From NCBI RefSeq assembly GCF_013204885.1, contig NZ_JABMKX010000022.1, forward strand, positions 35,652 through 99,651: a stretch of 64,000 bases of DNA. The letters are read 5' to 3'. The notes under the pieces were generated by a model. The model was given only the letters and a program-made list of their open reading frames with translations. It was not told the DNA's origin and ran no database searches. Within the stretch, counting starts at the first letter, position 1, and the number at the start of each line of letters is the position of its first letter. The position numbers and the translations under genes were made by a program. This document shows, in pieces, positions 41,119-50,903 of the stretch. The DNA is from Paenibacillus tritici. GTDB lineage: Bacteria; Bacillota; Bacilli; Paenibacillales; Paenibacillaceae.

Positions 41119-42859
41119 GATCGCTTGCCACCCCTTTCTCTATGATAATGGTCAAGCAGGTCCCCTTGCCTTCCTCACTCTCCAGAACCAGCCTTGAAGC
41201 CCCGCCATAGAACGATTTAATCCGCTCGCTGACATTATACAGCCCCACGCCTCCTTCCTCCTCTTCCTGAGGCTTGACCTCATCTCCCCGGGATAACCGG
41301 TCATGGATCTGCTGCAGCCGGTCTTCAGGAATCCCTATGCCGCTGTCCGATACACTGATCCTGATCTCGTCCTCCGTCTCGGCAGCCTGAATCCGGATAT
41401 GCACAGGCCGGAGTGTCACGGAGGCTCCGTGGATGATGCTATTCTCGACCAGCGGCTGAAGGATGAACCTTGGACAGCTCATCTGCTCGGCAGCCACAGC
41501 GATATCGACCTCATAGGTCAGTCTCTTTTGCAGCCGCATTTTATGAATATTGAGGTAGAAGACCACCGTCTCGATCTCTTGGGAGAGGACCGTATGATCC
41601 TCTTGGGCGGACAGGCTGTACCGCATCAGCTTGCCGAACCAGTACGAGATTTCAGCCACTTCCTTGTCATTGTTGGATTCCGCCAGCATCCGGATGGTCT
41701 CCAGCGTATTATAGAGGAAATGCGGTTTGATCTGGGCCTGAAGGACTTTGTAGGCGGCTTCCTTATTGCGCAGCTCCGCCCGGTGGACATTGTTGATCAG
41801 CTCATCCATACGCAGGAGCATGGAATTATACGTTTCAGTCAGGAAACTGATCTCATCCTTACGGCCCGGCTTATCTTCCTTGCTGATGGACTGCTTCAGG
41901 TTATCATCATTCAAGTTACGCATATGCCGGGCCAGCCGGAGTACGCGCTTGGTAATCGTCGAGGCCAGGGTGTAATACGCAAAAGACAATAACGCCAGCA
42001 GAACGGCGAAGGTGGTAATCATCACGATCTCCTGGCTTCGGATCGAACGGAATACCTCAGATACCTTGCCGATCACGGCAACCCGGACACCCAGCTCCTG
42101 AATGAACAGCTGGTTGACGATAACCTCACGGTTGATGAAATACGTCTGCGACTCTCCCGATACCATTCTTGCCCAGGTTGAAGGAGCCACCGCCGAGAGG
42201 ATGCCTTCCCTCTCCGGCAGCTCCCCCTCCGGCGGCAGAAGCAGCGCGGTCCAATCCCCTCCGCCCGTCGCCCGGTAGAATTTGCGGATCAGCTCACTGC
42301 CGACCCGCAGCTCCAGCAGTCCGACGATCTCGGTGAAGTCATGATTATATATATTTTGATAGAACACCAGCGGAGGAGCTTCCAGCTTGGAGTCGGGGAG
42401 TATCCATTTGCCCTGTCCCGGCCGCAGCATACGGGTAGCCTCCGCACCCTGTTCATCCAGCGCCGATAGTTCGAGCAGCCGGTCAGTAATGGGCAGCACG
42501 CCCTGCTTGGTGATATAGATTCTGAACGTGTCGATCTCCGGACTGATATTAAGCGATTGCAGAATCACCGGATTGATATAACGGTTATAGGCATATATGC
42601 TCTCTGAGTCTGTCTCATAGCTGCCGTCCAGATAGTCAGTGACATACGGGTTGTACTGGAGCATCCGCTGGGTGGAATCGATCCGGGCCAGATCCGCCTT
42701 CATATTGGAATAGGCCTGCTCCAGTATCTTCTGACGGCTCTCCACAAACTGTCTGCTTACACTATCATAGAGCTTGCTGTAATAATAATAGCCGAAGGTA
42801 ACGACCGGTATAAAAATCAGCAGGATATATCCTAATATCATTTTGCGTACAATGCTCAC
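41093..42859 (-). CDS. Sensor histidine kinase (YesM-like)
   Basis: A 588-residue membrane kinase. Helix 1 at about 5-25, extracellular sensor region to about 275, helix 2 at about 278-300, HAMP, then the His_kinase domain with the phosphorylated His in QAQIKPHFLYNTLETIRM and the ATP domain ILQPLVENSIIHGA, SDSGIGIPEDRLQQI and GVGLYNV. It starts with GTG. A perfect hairpin (42922-42945) lies between it and the upstream binding-protein gene, so it may be transcribed only by read-through or from its own promoter. Confidence 0.93.
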   Translation of the reverse strand: MSIVRKMILGYILLIFIPVVTFGYYYYSKLYDSVSRQFVESRQKILEQAYSNMKADLARIDSTQRMLQYNPYVTDYLDGSYETDSESIYAYNRYINPVILQSLNISPEIDTFRIYITKQGVLPITDRLLELSALDEQGAEATRMLRPGQGKWILPDSKLEAPPLVFYQNIYNHDFTEIVGLLELRVGSELIRKFYRATGGGDWTALLLPPEGELPEREGILSAVAPSTWARMVSGESQTYFINREVIVNQLFIQELGVRVAVIGKVSEVFRSIRSQEIVMITTFAVLLALLSFAYYTLASTITKRVLRLARHMRNLNDDNLKQSISKEDKPGRKDEISFLTETYNSMLLRMDELINNVHRAELRNKEAAYKVLQAQIKPHFLYNTLETIRMLAESNNDKEVAEISYWFGKLMRYSLSAQEDHTVLSQEIETVVFYLNIHKMRLQKRLTYEVDIAVAAEQMSCPRFILQPLVENSIIHGASVTLRPVHIRIQAAETEDEIRISVSDSGIGIPEDRLQQIHDRLSRGDEVKPQEEEEGGVGLYNVSERIKSFYGGASRLVLESEEGKGTCLTIIIEKGVASDHANLNSRR

Positions 42860-42915
42860 GGCAGCCTGTCCCCCCGGTGCCCGATTTCTTTTTTTCTTAT
42901 CCTACCATGAATGTG

Positions 42916-42945
42916 TAAAACCCGGTAGAGACAGGTCTCTACCGG
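42916..42945 (-). terminator. Intra-locus terminator between binding protein and YesM
   Basis: CCGGTAGAGAC (42922-42932) and GTCTCTACCGG (42935-42945) are perfectly complementary with a two-base loop. On the minus strand the stem is followed by GTTTTAC. It starts 11 bases after the binding-protein stop codon. Confidence 0.75.
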
Positions 42946-42956
42946 TAGGAAGCCGC

Positions 42957-44528
42957 TTACTTGAATAAGTCCTTTTTCTTCTGATACGTAGCATTTGCCC
43001 AATCCGTCAGCTTTTGCAGGCCTATATTCTCTGCATTCTTCAGCATATTCTCATAGGCTGCCACTGCCGCCTCCTCCGATTCTGCCAGATAGATCTTGAC
43101 CTTCTCATTCTTGACCATCTCGTCAATCTTCGTCTTGATGGTCTTCTCCTGTGAATCCGGCTGGGTCTGGATCAGGCCGATCTCCGGCTTATAGACTCTG
43201 ACGGACTTCAGATCCATCAAAGCCTGCGTCTTCTGCAGCTCAGGAACGTATGACAACATGCCTTCGGTCACCCCGTCATTGTAGAGGTACCACCATTTAA
43301 TTCCGTTACTGTTAATGAAATCGGCATCGGACGGATTATATTTGAAGTCGGGGTGACCCTCTTCATTCCAGGTCCAGTGTACCCCTTCGACTCCGAACAT
43401 CGTCAGCTTCTTGCCCTCGTCGCTGGCCAGATACTGGATGAATTTGATGGAGGCCTCCGGGTCCTTATTCTTCTTGGTGATGAAGGTTCCGGAGAAGCCG
43501 AGTCCGGAGCTGACTACCTTGGCATCCTTCGACAATACGCTTGGGAGCATCTTGAAGGAGAAGTTCCCCTGATTGCTCTTGATCTTGATGTTATCGGTAT
43601 CTGCGGTAGATACGGTATGGCTATGGGCGAAGGCTTTGCCGCCCGTAGCATATTGATCATCAATCTGGTCGTTGGCCAGTGCGAAATTCTCAGCCAGGAT
43701 ATAGCCATTACGGTACAGGCTATTCATGAACTTGAAGAAGTCCAGCATCTTGGGCTGTCTGATCGCATATTCCACCTTGCCGTCCTTTTCATACCAGCCG
43801 TCGAGCAGGGTCTCCGTACCGAACTGGGCCAGGAAATACTGTTCGATCCAGTCCTTGTCCATGATCAGCGGGACCATCTCAGGATATTTCTCCTTGACCA
43901 TGCCCAGCACCTTGACGAAATCATCCAGGGTCTTGATCGGCGGATTCCCCAGCTCCTTCAGAATATCCTCCCGTACCGCGATGCCCGGGTTGCCGTCGCT
44001 GCCTAACGAATATTTACTATTCTTCATCTCCTCCTGGGTCGCAAAGGAATTCCGCACGGTATAGAACTTGCCGTCATCCATGGTATGGATGGCAATCCGG
44101 GTCTTGTCAATCTTGAAATCCGGCGCATATTTCTCAATCAGCTCATTCCAGGAATAGGACAGCTTCGAGTCGGATAACCGGTCTATATTGGAAGAGGTGA
44201 ACACCAGGTCCGGCAGGTCACCGGAGGCAATCATCAGCGGAAGCTGCTTATCATCGGTAGCGACCGTAACCTTGAGCTTCACTCCCGTCTTCTCGGTAAT
44301 CATGTGGGCGACCGGGCCCTTCCATTCCGTAACCGGGTACCACGACGCATCAATGAACAGGCTTAATTCCTTTACTTCCGCAGGTTTGGCCGGAGAATTC
44401 CCGCCTGCTGCGGCGTCCGGACTGGCGGACGGAGTGACCTGGGCGGCATTTCCTCCGCTGCCGCAGGCGGATAATACGGCAATTGAGAGTGCGGCTGCAA
44501 CCATTTTGAAGCTTCTGCTTTTGTTCAA
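42957..44528 (-). CDS. Extracellular solute-binding lipoprotein, oligosaccharide type
   Basis: A 523-residue family 1 binding protein (LplA/YtcQ-like). The lipobox VLSAC puts the lipid-modified Cys near 22; the mature start is a Ser/Ala/Gly linker. SLFIDASWYPVTEWKGPVAH, SGDLPDLVFTS and FIQYLASDEGKKLTMFGVEG are typical. It starts with TTG, 7 bases after GGAGGG. Encoded right after two LplB/LplC-type permeases. In Paenibacillus such lipoproteins capture xylan- or pectin-derived oligosaccharides; the exact ligand is not known here. Confidence 0.92.
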   Translation of the reverse strand: MNKSRSFKMVAAALSIAVLSACGSGGNAAQVTPSASPDAAAGGNSPAKPAEVKELSLFIDASWYPVTEWKGPVAHMITEKTGVKLKVTVATDDKQLPLMIASGDLPDLVFTSSNIDRLSDSKLSYSWNELIEKYAPDFKIDKTRIAIHTMDDGKFYTVRNSFATQEEMKNSKYSLGSDGNPGIAVREDILKELGNPPIKTLDDFVKVLGMVKEKYPEMVPLIMDKDWIEQYFLAQFGTETLLDGWYEKDGKVEYAIRQPKMLDFFKFMNSLYRNGYILAENFALANDQIDDQYATGGKAFAHSHTVSTADTDNIKIKSNQGNFSFKMLPSVLSKDAKVVSSGLGFSGTFITKKNKDPEASIKFIQYLASDEGKKLTMFGVEGVHWTWNEEGHPDFKYNPSDADFINSNGIKWWYLYNDGVTEGMLSYVPELQKTQALMDLKSVRVYKPEIGLIQTQPDSQEKTIKTKIDEMVKNEKVKIYLAESEEAAVAAYENMLKNAENIGLQKLTDWANATYQKKKDLFK

Positions 44529-44560
44529 GCTAATCCCTCCATGATTGTATTAATAATGGT

Positions 44561-45442
44561 CTAACCTTTTACCGACCCCAGCATGATGCCATGTACGAAA
44601 TACTTCTGCAGGAACGGGTACACACAGATAATGGGAACAATGGACACCACCATTGAAGTGACCTGTAAGGAGAAGCTGGTGACACCCGCCGAGACACTAT
44701 TGGCTACCGCCAGCGAATCCATCGGAGAGTTGCTCTTGTTGATGACCTCCATCATGCGGAAGGCCAGCGTACGCAGCTCCTCGGACTGGACGAAATAAGC
44801 CGAATCCAGCCAGGAATTCCATTGCCCGACCCCCATGAACAAGGCCATGGTCGCCAGCACCGGCGTTGAGACCGGCAGGATGATGCGGAAGAATATCGTA
44901 AGCTCACCGGCACCGTCTATATGCGCAGACTCTTTTAGCTCAGCAGGAATCTCGCGGAAGAACGAGATCGCAATGAGCAGGAAGAACGTACTGAGCATGG
45001 ACGGGACAATGTACACCGCAAAGGAATTCAGCAAGCCTAGTGAACGCAGGACTACATAATAAGGGATCAGTCCGCCGGAGAAGTACATGGCGAATACGAT
45101 CACTGTGAAATAGACCTTGCTGAATAACAGATCACGATGGGACAGGCCGTAAGCAACGATGCTGGTGAGCAGCAATCCGAGCAAGGTGCCGGAAACCGTC
45201 CGCAGTACGGAGACCAGGAACGCCTTCACCCACTTGGGATCATCCATGAACACCCGGTAATTCTCCAGGGTAAAGTTCCGCGGCCACAGATACACACCGC
45301 CCAGCAGCGAGTCCGAGCCTTTATTGAAGGAAGCAATTAACACATAATAGAACGGATACAGCATCGTGAGCATAATAATGAACAATACCACATAGATCAC
45401 GCTGTCAAAAACAAAATCCTTCTGCCGCTGACTCTTCAGCAC
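44561..45442 (-). CDS. Sugar ABC transporter permease (LplC/YtcP type)
   Basis: A 293-residue permease of the MalG/LplC group with six helices. The EAA loop is in EIPAELKESAHIDGAGELTIFFRIILP, which couples to a shared ATPase (MsmX type) not encoded here. MLYPFYYVLIASFNKGSDSL and LSGVYLWPRN-like start are typical. It starts with GTG following AGGAGG, 18 bp after the other permease gene. Confidence 0.93.
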   Translation of the reverse strand: MLKSQRQKDFVFDSVIYVVLFIIMLTMLYPFYYVLIASFNKGSDSLLGGVYLWPRNFTLENYRVFMDDPKWVKAFLVSVLRTVSGTLLGLLLTSIVAYGLSHRDLLFSKVYFTVIVFAMYFSGGLIPYYVVLRSLGLLNSFAVYIVPSMLSTFFLLIAISFFREIPAELKESAHIDGAGELTIFFRIILPVSTPVLATMALFMGVGQWNSWLDSAYFVQSEELRTLAFRMMEVINKSNSPMDSLAVANSVSAGVTSFSLQVTSMVVSIVPIICVYPFLQKYFVHGIMLGSVKG

Positions 45443-45459
45443 AGCCTTTCCTCCTCTCT

Positions 45460-46443
45460 CTAAAATAGACTCGAGCCTGACACCCGTTTGGCAATATAGT
45501 TACTGGAGAATATCAGCGCTACCGAAATCACCGATTGTATTAAATCTATCGCCGCTGCATAGGAGAACCGCCCGTCGCTTAACCCCACCCTGAATGCGTA
45601 GGTCTGGACAATCTCAGAGGTTGGATTATTGATACTGTTGCCGAGCAGGTAGGCCTGCTCGAAGTTGGAGCCCACCAGTCCGCCGCCGAGAATACTTCCG
45701 ATGGTCAGTACCAGTACAACAACGATGGTTCCCTTCATCCCCGGCAGGGTGATATAACGGATACGCGCCAGCCTTCCGGCACCGTCAATCTCCGCAGCCT
45801 CATAGAGGGAAGGACTGATTCCCGATATCGCCGCCAGAAAAATAATCGTCCACCAGCCCATCTCCTTCCACACCGCACTCCCTACCGCCAGCCCCCAAAA
45901 GTAATTCGGACTGGTCAGGAAGGCCAGCGGCTCATCCGTGAAGCCCATCGCCATCAGCGCCTTATTGACCACACCGACATCGGCGGACAGGAAGGCATAG
46001 GATACACCAACCACGACTACCCAGGAGATAAAATGCGGCAGATAGCTGATCGTCTGCACCAACCGCTTGAAGGCCATGTGCTTCACTTCATTCAGCATAA
46101 TCGCCAGCAGAATCGGCGCCGGGAAGGCGAAGATGACCTTCAGCAGACTAAGGACCAGCGTGTTGCGGACCAGCTTGCCGAATTGATAGTCATGCACGAA
46201 TTCATCGAAATACCTCAGCCCGACCCAATCGCTGGTGAAGATCCCTTTGATCCCGCCGGAGATGCTGTAATCCTTGAAGGCCATCAGAATACCAAACATT
46301 GGCGTATACGCGAAGATCAGCAGATAGATCATGCCCAGCCCGACGAACAAATGCAGGATCTTCTGTTTTTTGAAACGCTTCCATAAAGATGACTGCCGGC
46401 TTCCGCCGGTTCCGGGACTCCTAACCTGTGTTTGCAATTCCAT
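45460..46443 (-). CDS. Sugar ABC transporter permease (LplB type)
   Basis: A 327-residue MalF-like permease. FVGLGMIYLLIFAYTPMFGI, MAFKDYSISGGIKGIF and LYEAAEIDGAGRLARIRYIT (EAA loop) are diagnostic of LplB. GGAGG is 8 bases before the ATG. First gene of the importer operon; a CcpA-type cre-like site lies 66 bp upstream. As with other such systems, the energising ATPase must come from elsewhere. Confidence 0.93.
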   Translation of the reverse strand: MELQTQVRSPGTGGSRQSSLWKRFKKQKILHLFVGLGMIYLLIFAYTPMFGILMAFKDYSISGGIKGIFTSDWVGLRYFDEFVHDYQFGKLVRNTLVLSLLKVIFAFPAPILLAIMLNEVKHMAFKRLVQTISYLPHFISWVVVVGVSYAFLSADVGVVNKALMAMGFTDEPLAFLTSPNYFWGLAVGSAVWKEMGWWTIIFLAAISGISPSLYEAAEIDGAGRLARIRYITLPGMKGTIVVVLVLTIGSILGGGLVGSNFEQAYLLGNSINNPTSEIVQTYAFRVGLSDGRFSYAAAIDLIQSVISVALIFSSNYIAKRVSGSSLF

Positions 46444-46508
46444 ATTCGCTCCTCCCTCGTACCTTCAGTTTACCTTCAAGCCCGGGGACGGCGTAAGCCA
46501 ACATTCTT

Positions 46509-46523
46509 AAGAAAGCGTTGTCA
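46509..46523. promoter_or_regulatory. cre-like site upstream of lplB-type operon
   Basis: AAGAAAGCGTTGTCA matches WTGNAANCGNWNNCW at 14 of 15 positions (T2 is A). It sits in the divergent region between the permease and the AraC gene, so CcpA could repress either or both. Confidence 0.5.
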
Positions 46524-46646
46524 TTTTTACATGCGGTTACGGAAAAGATACGGTTGTCGATTTGAATTGCGGTACCTATTCAAGCGATCTATCTTTATTC
46601 CTCAGATTGCTATACCCTAGTAGTATCATACTGTTAAAGGATACGG

Positions 46647-47498
46647 GTGCTGACTATGAACGCTAAGGAATACGGGCTCAGCGAGGGACCGCTGGTGAAG
46701 GGGAACGGGTATAAACCGCCCAATCTGCACAGATGGGGACCGGGTGTACGTGATGTCTATGCTCTGCATTATATCGTAAGCGGCAGGGGGTATCTGGAGA
46801 CAAACCAGGCGGTTTATCCTCTGGGGGCCGGAGACAGCTTCATTATTTTTCCGCAGACGGAGGTGTATTATTATCCTGATCCGCAGGACCCGTGGGCGTA
46901 TTGCTGGATTGAATGTGGCGGTGCGGAGGCCTTGCGGTTACTGGACATGATTCATATTTCACCGGGTCACCCCGTTGCAGCGGCTGCTCCGCAGGACCTT
47001 AAGCCCCTGTTCGACAGAGTCGAGGCGAATGCACTGGAGCCGTATGAACGGGAACGGTCGGATGCCGGACTTCGTCTGCTGCTAAGCTATTATATGGAGT
47101 ATTATCCGAGCGGACAGGCTTCCCTCAAGAAGGACTATGTAGGTTCAGCCAAGGCATATGTGGAGAGGAACTACTGGAAATCTGGCTTGTCGGTTCTGGA
47201 TGTTGTAGATGATGTCAAAATCGAGCGCAGCTACTTGTTCCGGCTGTTCAAGAAAGAGACGGGCACCTCCATCTCAGGCTATCTCACCGCCTTTCGGATT
47301 CGGCGGGCCTGCGAGCTGCTGGGCGAGTCCCGGTTATCGGTGAAATCCTTGGCTTATTCGGTCGGCTACCACGACCCGCTGTATTTCTCCAAGATCTTCA
47401 AGAAGGTTACTTCTTACACGCCGTCACAGTACAGAAAGGTGTATAGGGAGGGGAATGTACCCCTTCCTCCGGCGGATAGGGGTGGGGGGCGAGATTGA
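46647..47498 (+). CDS. AraC family transcriptional regulator
   Basis: A 283-residue regulator with an N-terminal cupin sugar-binding domain (HYIVSGRGYLETNQAVYPLG and GDSFIIFPQTEVYYYPDPQD) and a C-terminal AraC double HTH (GLSVLDVVDDVKIERSYLFR, LFKKETGTSISGYLTAFRIR, VGYHDPLYFSKIFKKVTSYT). It begins with GTG at 46647, 5 bases after AAAGGA; the ATG at 46656 is the alternative. It is divergent from the LplB-type operon, which it probably activates with the YesMN pair. A Gly/Pro-rich tail of about 15 residues follows the fold. Confidence 0.9.
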   Translation: MLTMNAKEYGLSEGPLVKGNGYKPPNLHRWGPGVRDVYALHYIVSGRGYLETNQAVYPLGAGDSFIIFPQTEVYYYPDPQDPWAYCWIECGGAEALRLLDMIHISPGHPVAAAAPQDLKPLFDRVEANALEPYERERSDAGLRLLLSYYMEYYPSGQASLKKDYVGSAKAYVERNYWKSGLSVLDVVDDVKIERSYLFRLFKKETGTSISGYLTAFRIRRACELLGESRLSVKSLAYSVGYHDPLYFSKIFKKVTSYTPSQYRKVYREGNVPLPPADRGGGRD

Positions 47499-47609
47499 CG
47501 GATGCCTTGGTGGGCGCGGGAATAACTTACCTGTGCGGGTGAGCGATGTTGGTGCGGGTGCTAGGTTTTTCGCTTACATTTGGCTCGCGCGCCTCCGCAC
47601 TGCCCACCT

Positions 47610-47661
47610 CACAAAAAAAGGCTGCTCCCGGCGCGCCTTACCACGCATGGGGAGCAGCCTT
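47610..47661 (-). terminator. Terminator of the GH43-GH10 operon
   Basis: AAGGCTGCTCCC (47618-47629) and GGGAGCAGCCTT (47650-47661) form a perfect 12-bp stem. On the minus strand it is followed by TTTTTTG. It lies 45 bases after the xylanase stop codon. Confidence 0.85.
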
Positions 47662-47706
47662 GTTCACACTTTGGCAAAAGTCCTTATGCTGAAGGCCTGC
47701 TTCAGC

Positions 47707-48789
47707 TTACTCAGCCGGAACGGATTCCAGCACTGGTTGGAGATCCAGTTGAAGCTGTGGCTCGGCCACACTGTCCGGCTGGATCACACTATCCGTGATA
47801 TCCTGAGCGTCGGTCGATTCCATAAGAGCGGATGATCCGCCCAGGTATTGCTTCAGCCATTTCATCGCAGGGCGCTCTGTGCCGTTGGAATTCACCAGAT
47901 GGGTGTTCGCTGCCCAGGTCTGATTCTGGATGTAACCCCAGAGGGTTACGCCTTTGACCGAAGGATGGTTCCAGAGAACAGGGAATTTCGCTTGGTATCT
48001 GGCAAGCTGTGTGTTGTCGTCGCCGGTGATGTCCAGCTCAGAGACATAGATTGGCAGACCAGTCGCCGCCAGCTTGTTCAGCACCGTATTCATAGTATTC
48101 ACACTGACATTATCCATATTGAAGTGATGGCACTGAATGCCGATGCCGTCGATCAGTCCTCTGGACTTCAGGTGATTGATAATGGTCACATACTTATCCG
48201 TCAAGCTGGGGTCACCGATAATGCCATATTCATTGATGAGCAGCTTGGAATTCGGGAACGCCGCTCGTGCTTGCTGGAAGGACCAGATGACCCAATCCCA
48301 GCCGGTGCTTCCGTCACCGCCGATGGCATTGCGGTACGAAGGCTTGGCATGCAGCGGTTCATTGACGACATCCACGAAGGCCGACTTTGCGGAATAACGC
48401 TGGCCTGCCTGAGTAATGAATGAGCTGATCTCCGCCTTCTGCTCCGCTGCCGATAAGCCGGCAACCCAGTTAGGCTCCTGGCTTCCCCACACTAGGGTAT
48501 GGAACTTGAACGGGATGTTCTTGCTAATCGCATAGTTATAGATCATATCCGCATTGCCCCAGTTCATCTGGTTGCGGTTGCCTTCAATCGATCCCCATTT
48601 GGTGCCGTTCTCAGGGGTGACCTGATTCCAATAGGTGGTGAAGTTGCCGGGAGCACTGCCGGCAATGATATTCCCCAGGAACTTCGATCCATTGGTAATT
48701 GCTGCGCTGGCATTGCCTGCCATGACAGAGGTGAGCAGGACACTGGCTAAAGCCAGCCCGCCTACAAGCTTTTTGATGCTGTTCTTCAA
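47707..48789 (-). CDS. Secreted endo-1,4-beta-xylanase, GH10
   Basis: A 360-residue GH10 xylanase that cleaves internal beta-1,4 bonds of xylan outside the cell. Signal peptide KNSIKKLVGGLALASVLLTS with an NASA-A cleavage site near 29. Catalytic acid/base Glu144 in VVNEPLHA and nucleophile Glu251 in YVSELDITG, with the HTLVWGSQEPNW motif. No carbohydrate-binding module. An acidic, proline-containing tail of about 40 residues follows the last helix, unlike a normal GH10 end. The TTG at 48789 follows AAAGGAG by 10 bases; other starts lack a site. Third gene of the secreted-enzyme operon. Confidence 0.93.
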   Translation of the reverse strand: MKNSIKKLVGGLALASVLLTSVMAGNASAAITNGSKFLGNIIAGSAPGNFTTYWNQVTPENGTKWGSIEGNRNQMNWGNADMIYNYAISKNIPFKFHTLVWGSQEPNWVAGLSAAEQKAEISSFITQAGQRYSAKSAFVDVVNEPLHAKPSYRNAIGGDGSTGWDWVIWSFQQARAAFPNSKLLINEYGIIGDPSLTDKYVTIINHLKSRGLIDGIGIQCHHFNMDNVSVNTMNTVLNKLAATGLPIYVSELDITGDDNTQLARYQAKFPVLWNHPSVKGVTLWGYIQNQTWAANTHLVNSNGTERPAMKWLKQYLGGSSALMESTDAQDITDSVIQPDSVAEPQLQLDLQPVLESVPAE

Positions 48790-48828
48790 TTGAATACATC
48801 TCCTTTGGATTATTAGATTCAAATGCAG

Positions 48829-50874
48829 CTATTCCACACGTAAATAATCAAAATCCACATAACCGCCCGCAGCCTTCGTTGCATAATTGAACAGTGCAAA
48901 CCGGTAACCCATGAAGTGAGGCAGCGTATAAGACATCTGCAGCGTATTACCTACCGACGTCCAGTTGTTTCCGTCCAGACTATAGGAGAAGTACGCTTTA
49001 TCGGTCTGGTTGGTGAAATCACAGACTACCTTCAGATAGACTCTGTTCTGGCTGAGCGGCACATTTGCCACTTCAGTCATGGACCCGGACCCGGCATTGA
49101 CCATCACAATGGACTTGGAATTGCCGAATTTTTTGACGCCGACGAAGCTGTATTTGGCCTGGAATGCAGCGAGACCGGCGTAATCCCCGTCCTTCATCCC
49201 GCCCGTCTCCAGGGCTGTCACGCCTGTGCTCTTCGGTCCGAACGTCCGCTGGGTCAGCGTGTTCCGGGCATCCAGAATACTTGTGCTTACCTTACCAGTG
49301 GTCAGCCTCATGAAGCCGGGACGCTGTGTCAGGGACCACTTGGTGTTGTCGGGATTGTGGTTCCACTGCCATACCTTGGCCAGCCCCCCTCCTGACGAAG
49401 CTGTGCCTGCGAACGACACATCGTCCACATAAAAGTTCATCAGGTCGTTGGCGGCATCCGGCGCAGCATTGTAAGGGGTTTCAACAAAAATGAAGCTCTG
49501 GGACAGATCGGCACCGGCAGGAAGTGTATAGGTTCCCTGAATGGTGCCCCACTCTCCCCGGGTCAGGGTGGCAGACCCCAGAATCGTAATACCGGTATAG
49601 CTTGGCCCGTTCTGGATATCCAGGTTAAAGGACTTGGTAGCCGGGCCTGTGGTGTATTTAACCTTGGCCGAGAACGTATAGACTGTGCCTGCGCTCACCT
49701 TCCCGGTGAGATCCTGCTTCAGTCCTGCGCCCGTCTGCTGTCTTCCGCTGACCAGCATGCTGCTCGAACCGCTATAACGTTCCGCAGAAGTAACGGCCAC
49801 CGCTGCCGTATTATTATTCATCCACGGGCTGATGCCTGCCTCTTCGAAGCCGCCGTTCACAATAAGCTCCGCAGAAGCGGAAGCCGCTGAGAACTCATCG
49901 GATGCGTACACCTTCATCACGGGATGGCCTTCAGCGGGCATATTCAGTGTCCGCGGCGCTTTGCCTCCGCTTCCGAACACCGGCCAGTTGCCGGACCAGG
50001 ATACCGGAACCAGATATGGCATCCGTCCAACCGCTCCGCTGTCCCTGAAGAGCATGGCATACCAGGAGCCGGATGGCGTGTCCACGATCCCGCCCTGGGC
50101 AATGCCTGAATCGTTAAGGGACACCTGGCCGGTATAGCCACCGGTTAAGCTGGTGGAGCGGTAGGTCAATTGTGTGCGTCCGCTTCCCGAAGGCCAGCAG
50201 ATCAGAAAGACATAATAATAGCCGTTGATCTTCTGGATATGCGCACCTTCCGCCTTCACAATGAAGCTTGAACCGGCAATATTGCTGGAGCCGGGGATAA
50301 TAACCTGATTAATCCCTCCTGACTTGATGGCTTTGGCGTCCGCCGTCAGCTCAATCAGGCTGATGTTATCGACACCGTATACCAGGAAGACCCGGCCGTT
50401 ATCGAACAGCAGCGAAGCGTCATGATAATAGCTGCCGAGGACAGATGAGGTCCATGGACCATTTTCAATATCCGCCGTCTGATAGATATAGGTTCTGCCG
50501 GTAGAATTGGACCCGAAGGACACATAGTAGATACCGTTATGGTATCTGAGGCTGCTGGCCCAGGAGCCCTTGCCGTACTCACTCTGGCCGTTATTCAGAT
50601 TCTGAGCATCCCCGTTAGCATATGTGTCGTAGACGTAGTTCACAATCTCCCAGTTCACCAGATCATAGGACTTCATGATGGGAACGCCGGGGGTCATGTG
50701 CATGGTGGTGCTGGTCATGTAATACACATTGCCTACCCTGATTACATCATTGTCCGGAGCATCGGCATAGATGAACGGATTAGTAAAAGTCGAAGCGGCT
50801 ACCGCTGAAGGATTGAATAGCAGGCCGATGAGCAACGGAATTGCCAATAAATACAGCCCGGCTTTTGTCAGCAT
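48829..50874 (-). CDS. Secreted GH43 glycosidase with inserted CBM and C-terminal sandwich
   Basis: A 681-residue secreted glycoside hydrolase. Signal peptide LTKAGLYLLAIPLLIGLLF ending AVAA. GH43 five-blade propeller at about residues 35-325: base Asp in YADAPDNDVIRV, pKa-modulating Asp in YYHDASLLFD, acid Glu in VKAEGAHIQK. Residues about 340-495 look like a CBM4/9-like module (LIVNGGFEEAGISPWMN, VDDVSF), and residues about 500-681 resemble the GH43 C-terminal beta-sandwich. Typical substrates are xylo- or arabino-oligosaccharides, removed as xylose or arabinose. The ATG at 50874 follows GGAGG by 9 bases. Between the other two enzyme genes. Confidence 0.9.
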   Translation of the reverse strand: MLTKAGLYLLAIPLLIGLLFNPSAVAASTFTNPFIYADAPDNDVIRVGNVYYMTSTTMHMTPGVPIMKSYDLVNWEIVNYVYDTYANGDAQNLNNGQSEYGKGSWASSLRYHNGIYYVSFGSNSTGRTYIYQTADIENGPWTSSVLGSYYHDASLLFDNGRVFLVYGVDNISLIELTADAKAIKSGGINQVIIPGSSNIAGSSFIVKAEGAHIQKINGYYYVFLICWPSGSGRTQLTYRSTSLTGGYTGQVSLNDSGIAQGGIVDTPSGSWYAMLFRDSGAVGRMPYLVPVSWSGNWPVFGSGGKAPRTLNMPAEGHPVMKVYASDEFSAASASAELIVNGGFEEAGISPWMNNNTAAVAVTSAERYSGSSSMLVSGRQQTGAGLKQDLTGKVSAGTVYTFSAKVKYTTGPATKSFNLDIQNGPSYTGITILGSATLTRGEWGTIQGTYTLPAGADLSQSFIFVETPYNAAPDAANDLMNFYVDDVSFAGTASSGGGLAKVWQWNHNPDNTKWSLTQRPGFMRLTTGKVSTSILDARNTLTQRTFGPKSTGVTALETGGMKDGDYAGLAAFQAKYSFVGVKKFGNSKSIVMVNAGSGSMTEVANVPLSQNRVYLKVVCDFTNQTDKAYFSYSLDGNNWTSVGNTLQMSYTLPHFMGYRFALFNYATKAAGGYVDFDYLRVE

Positions 50875-50903
50875 AGTACCTGGCCTCCTGCCTGCTTGTA
50901 CGG

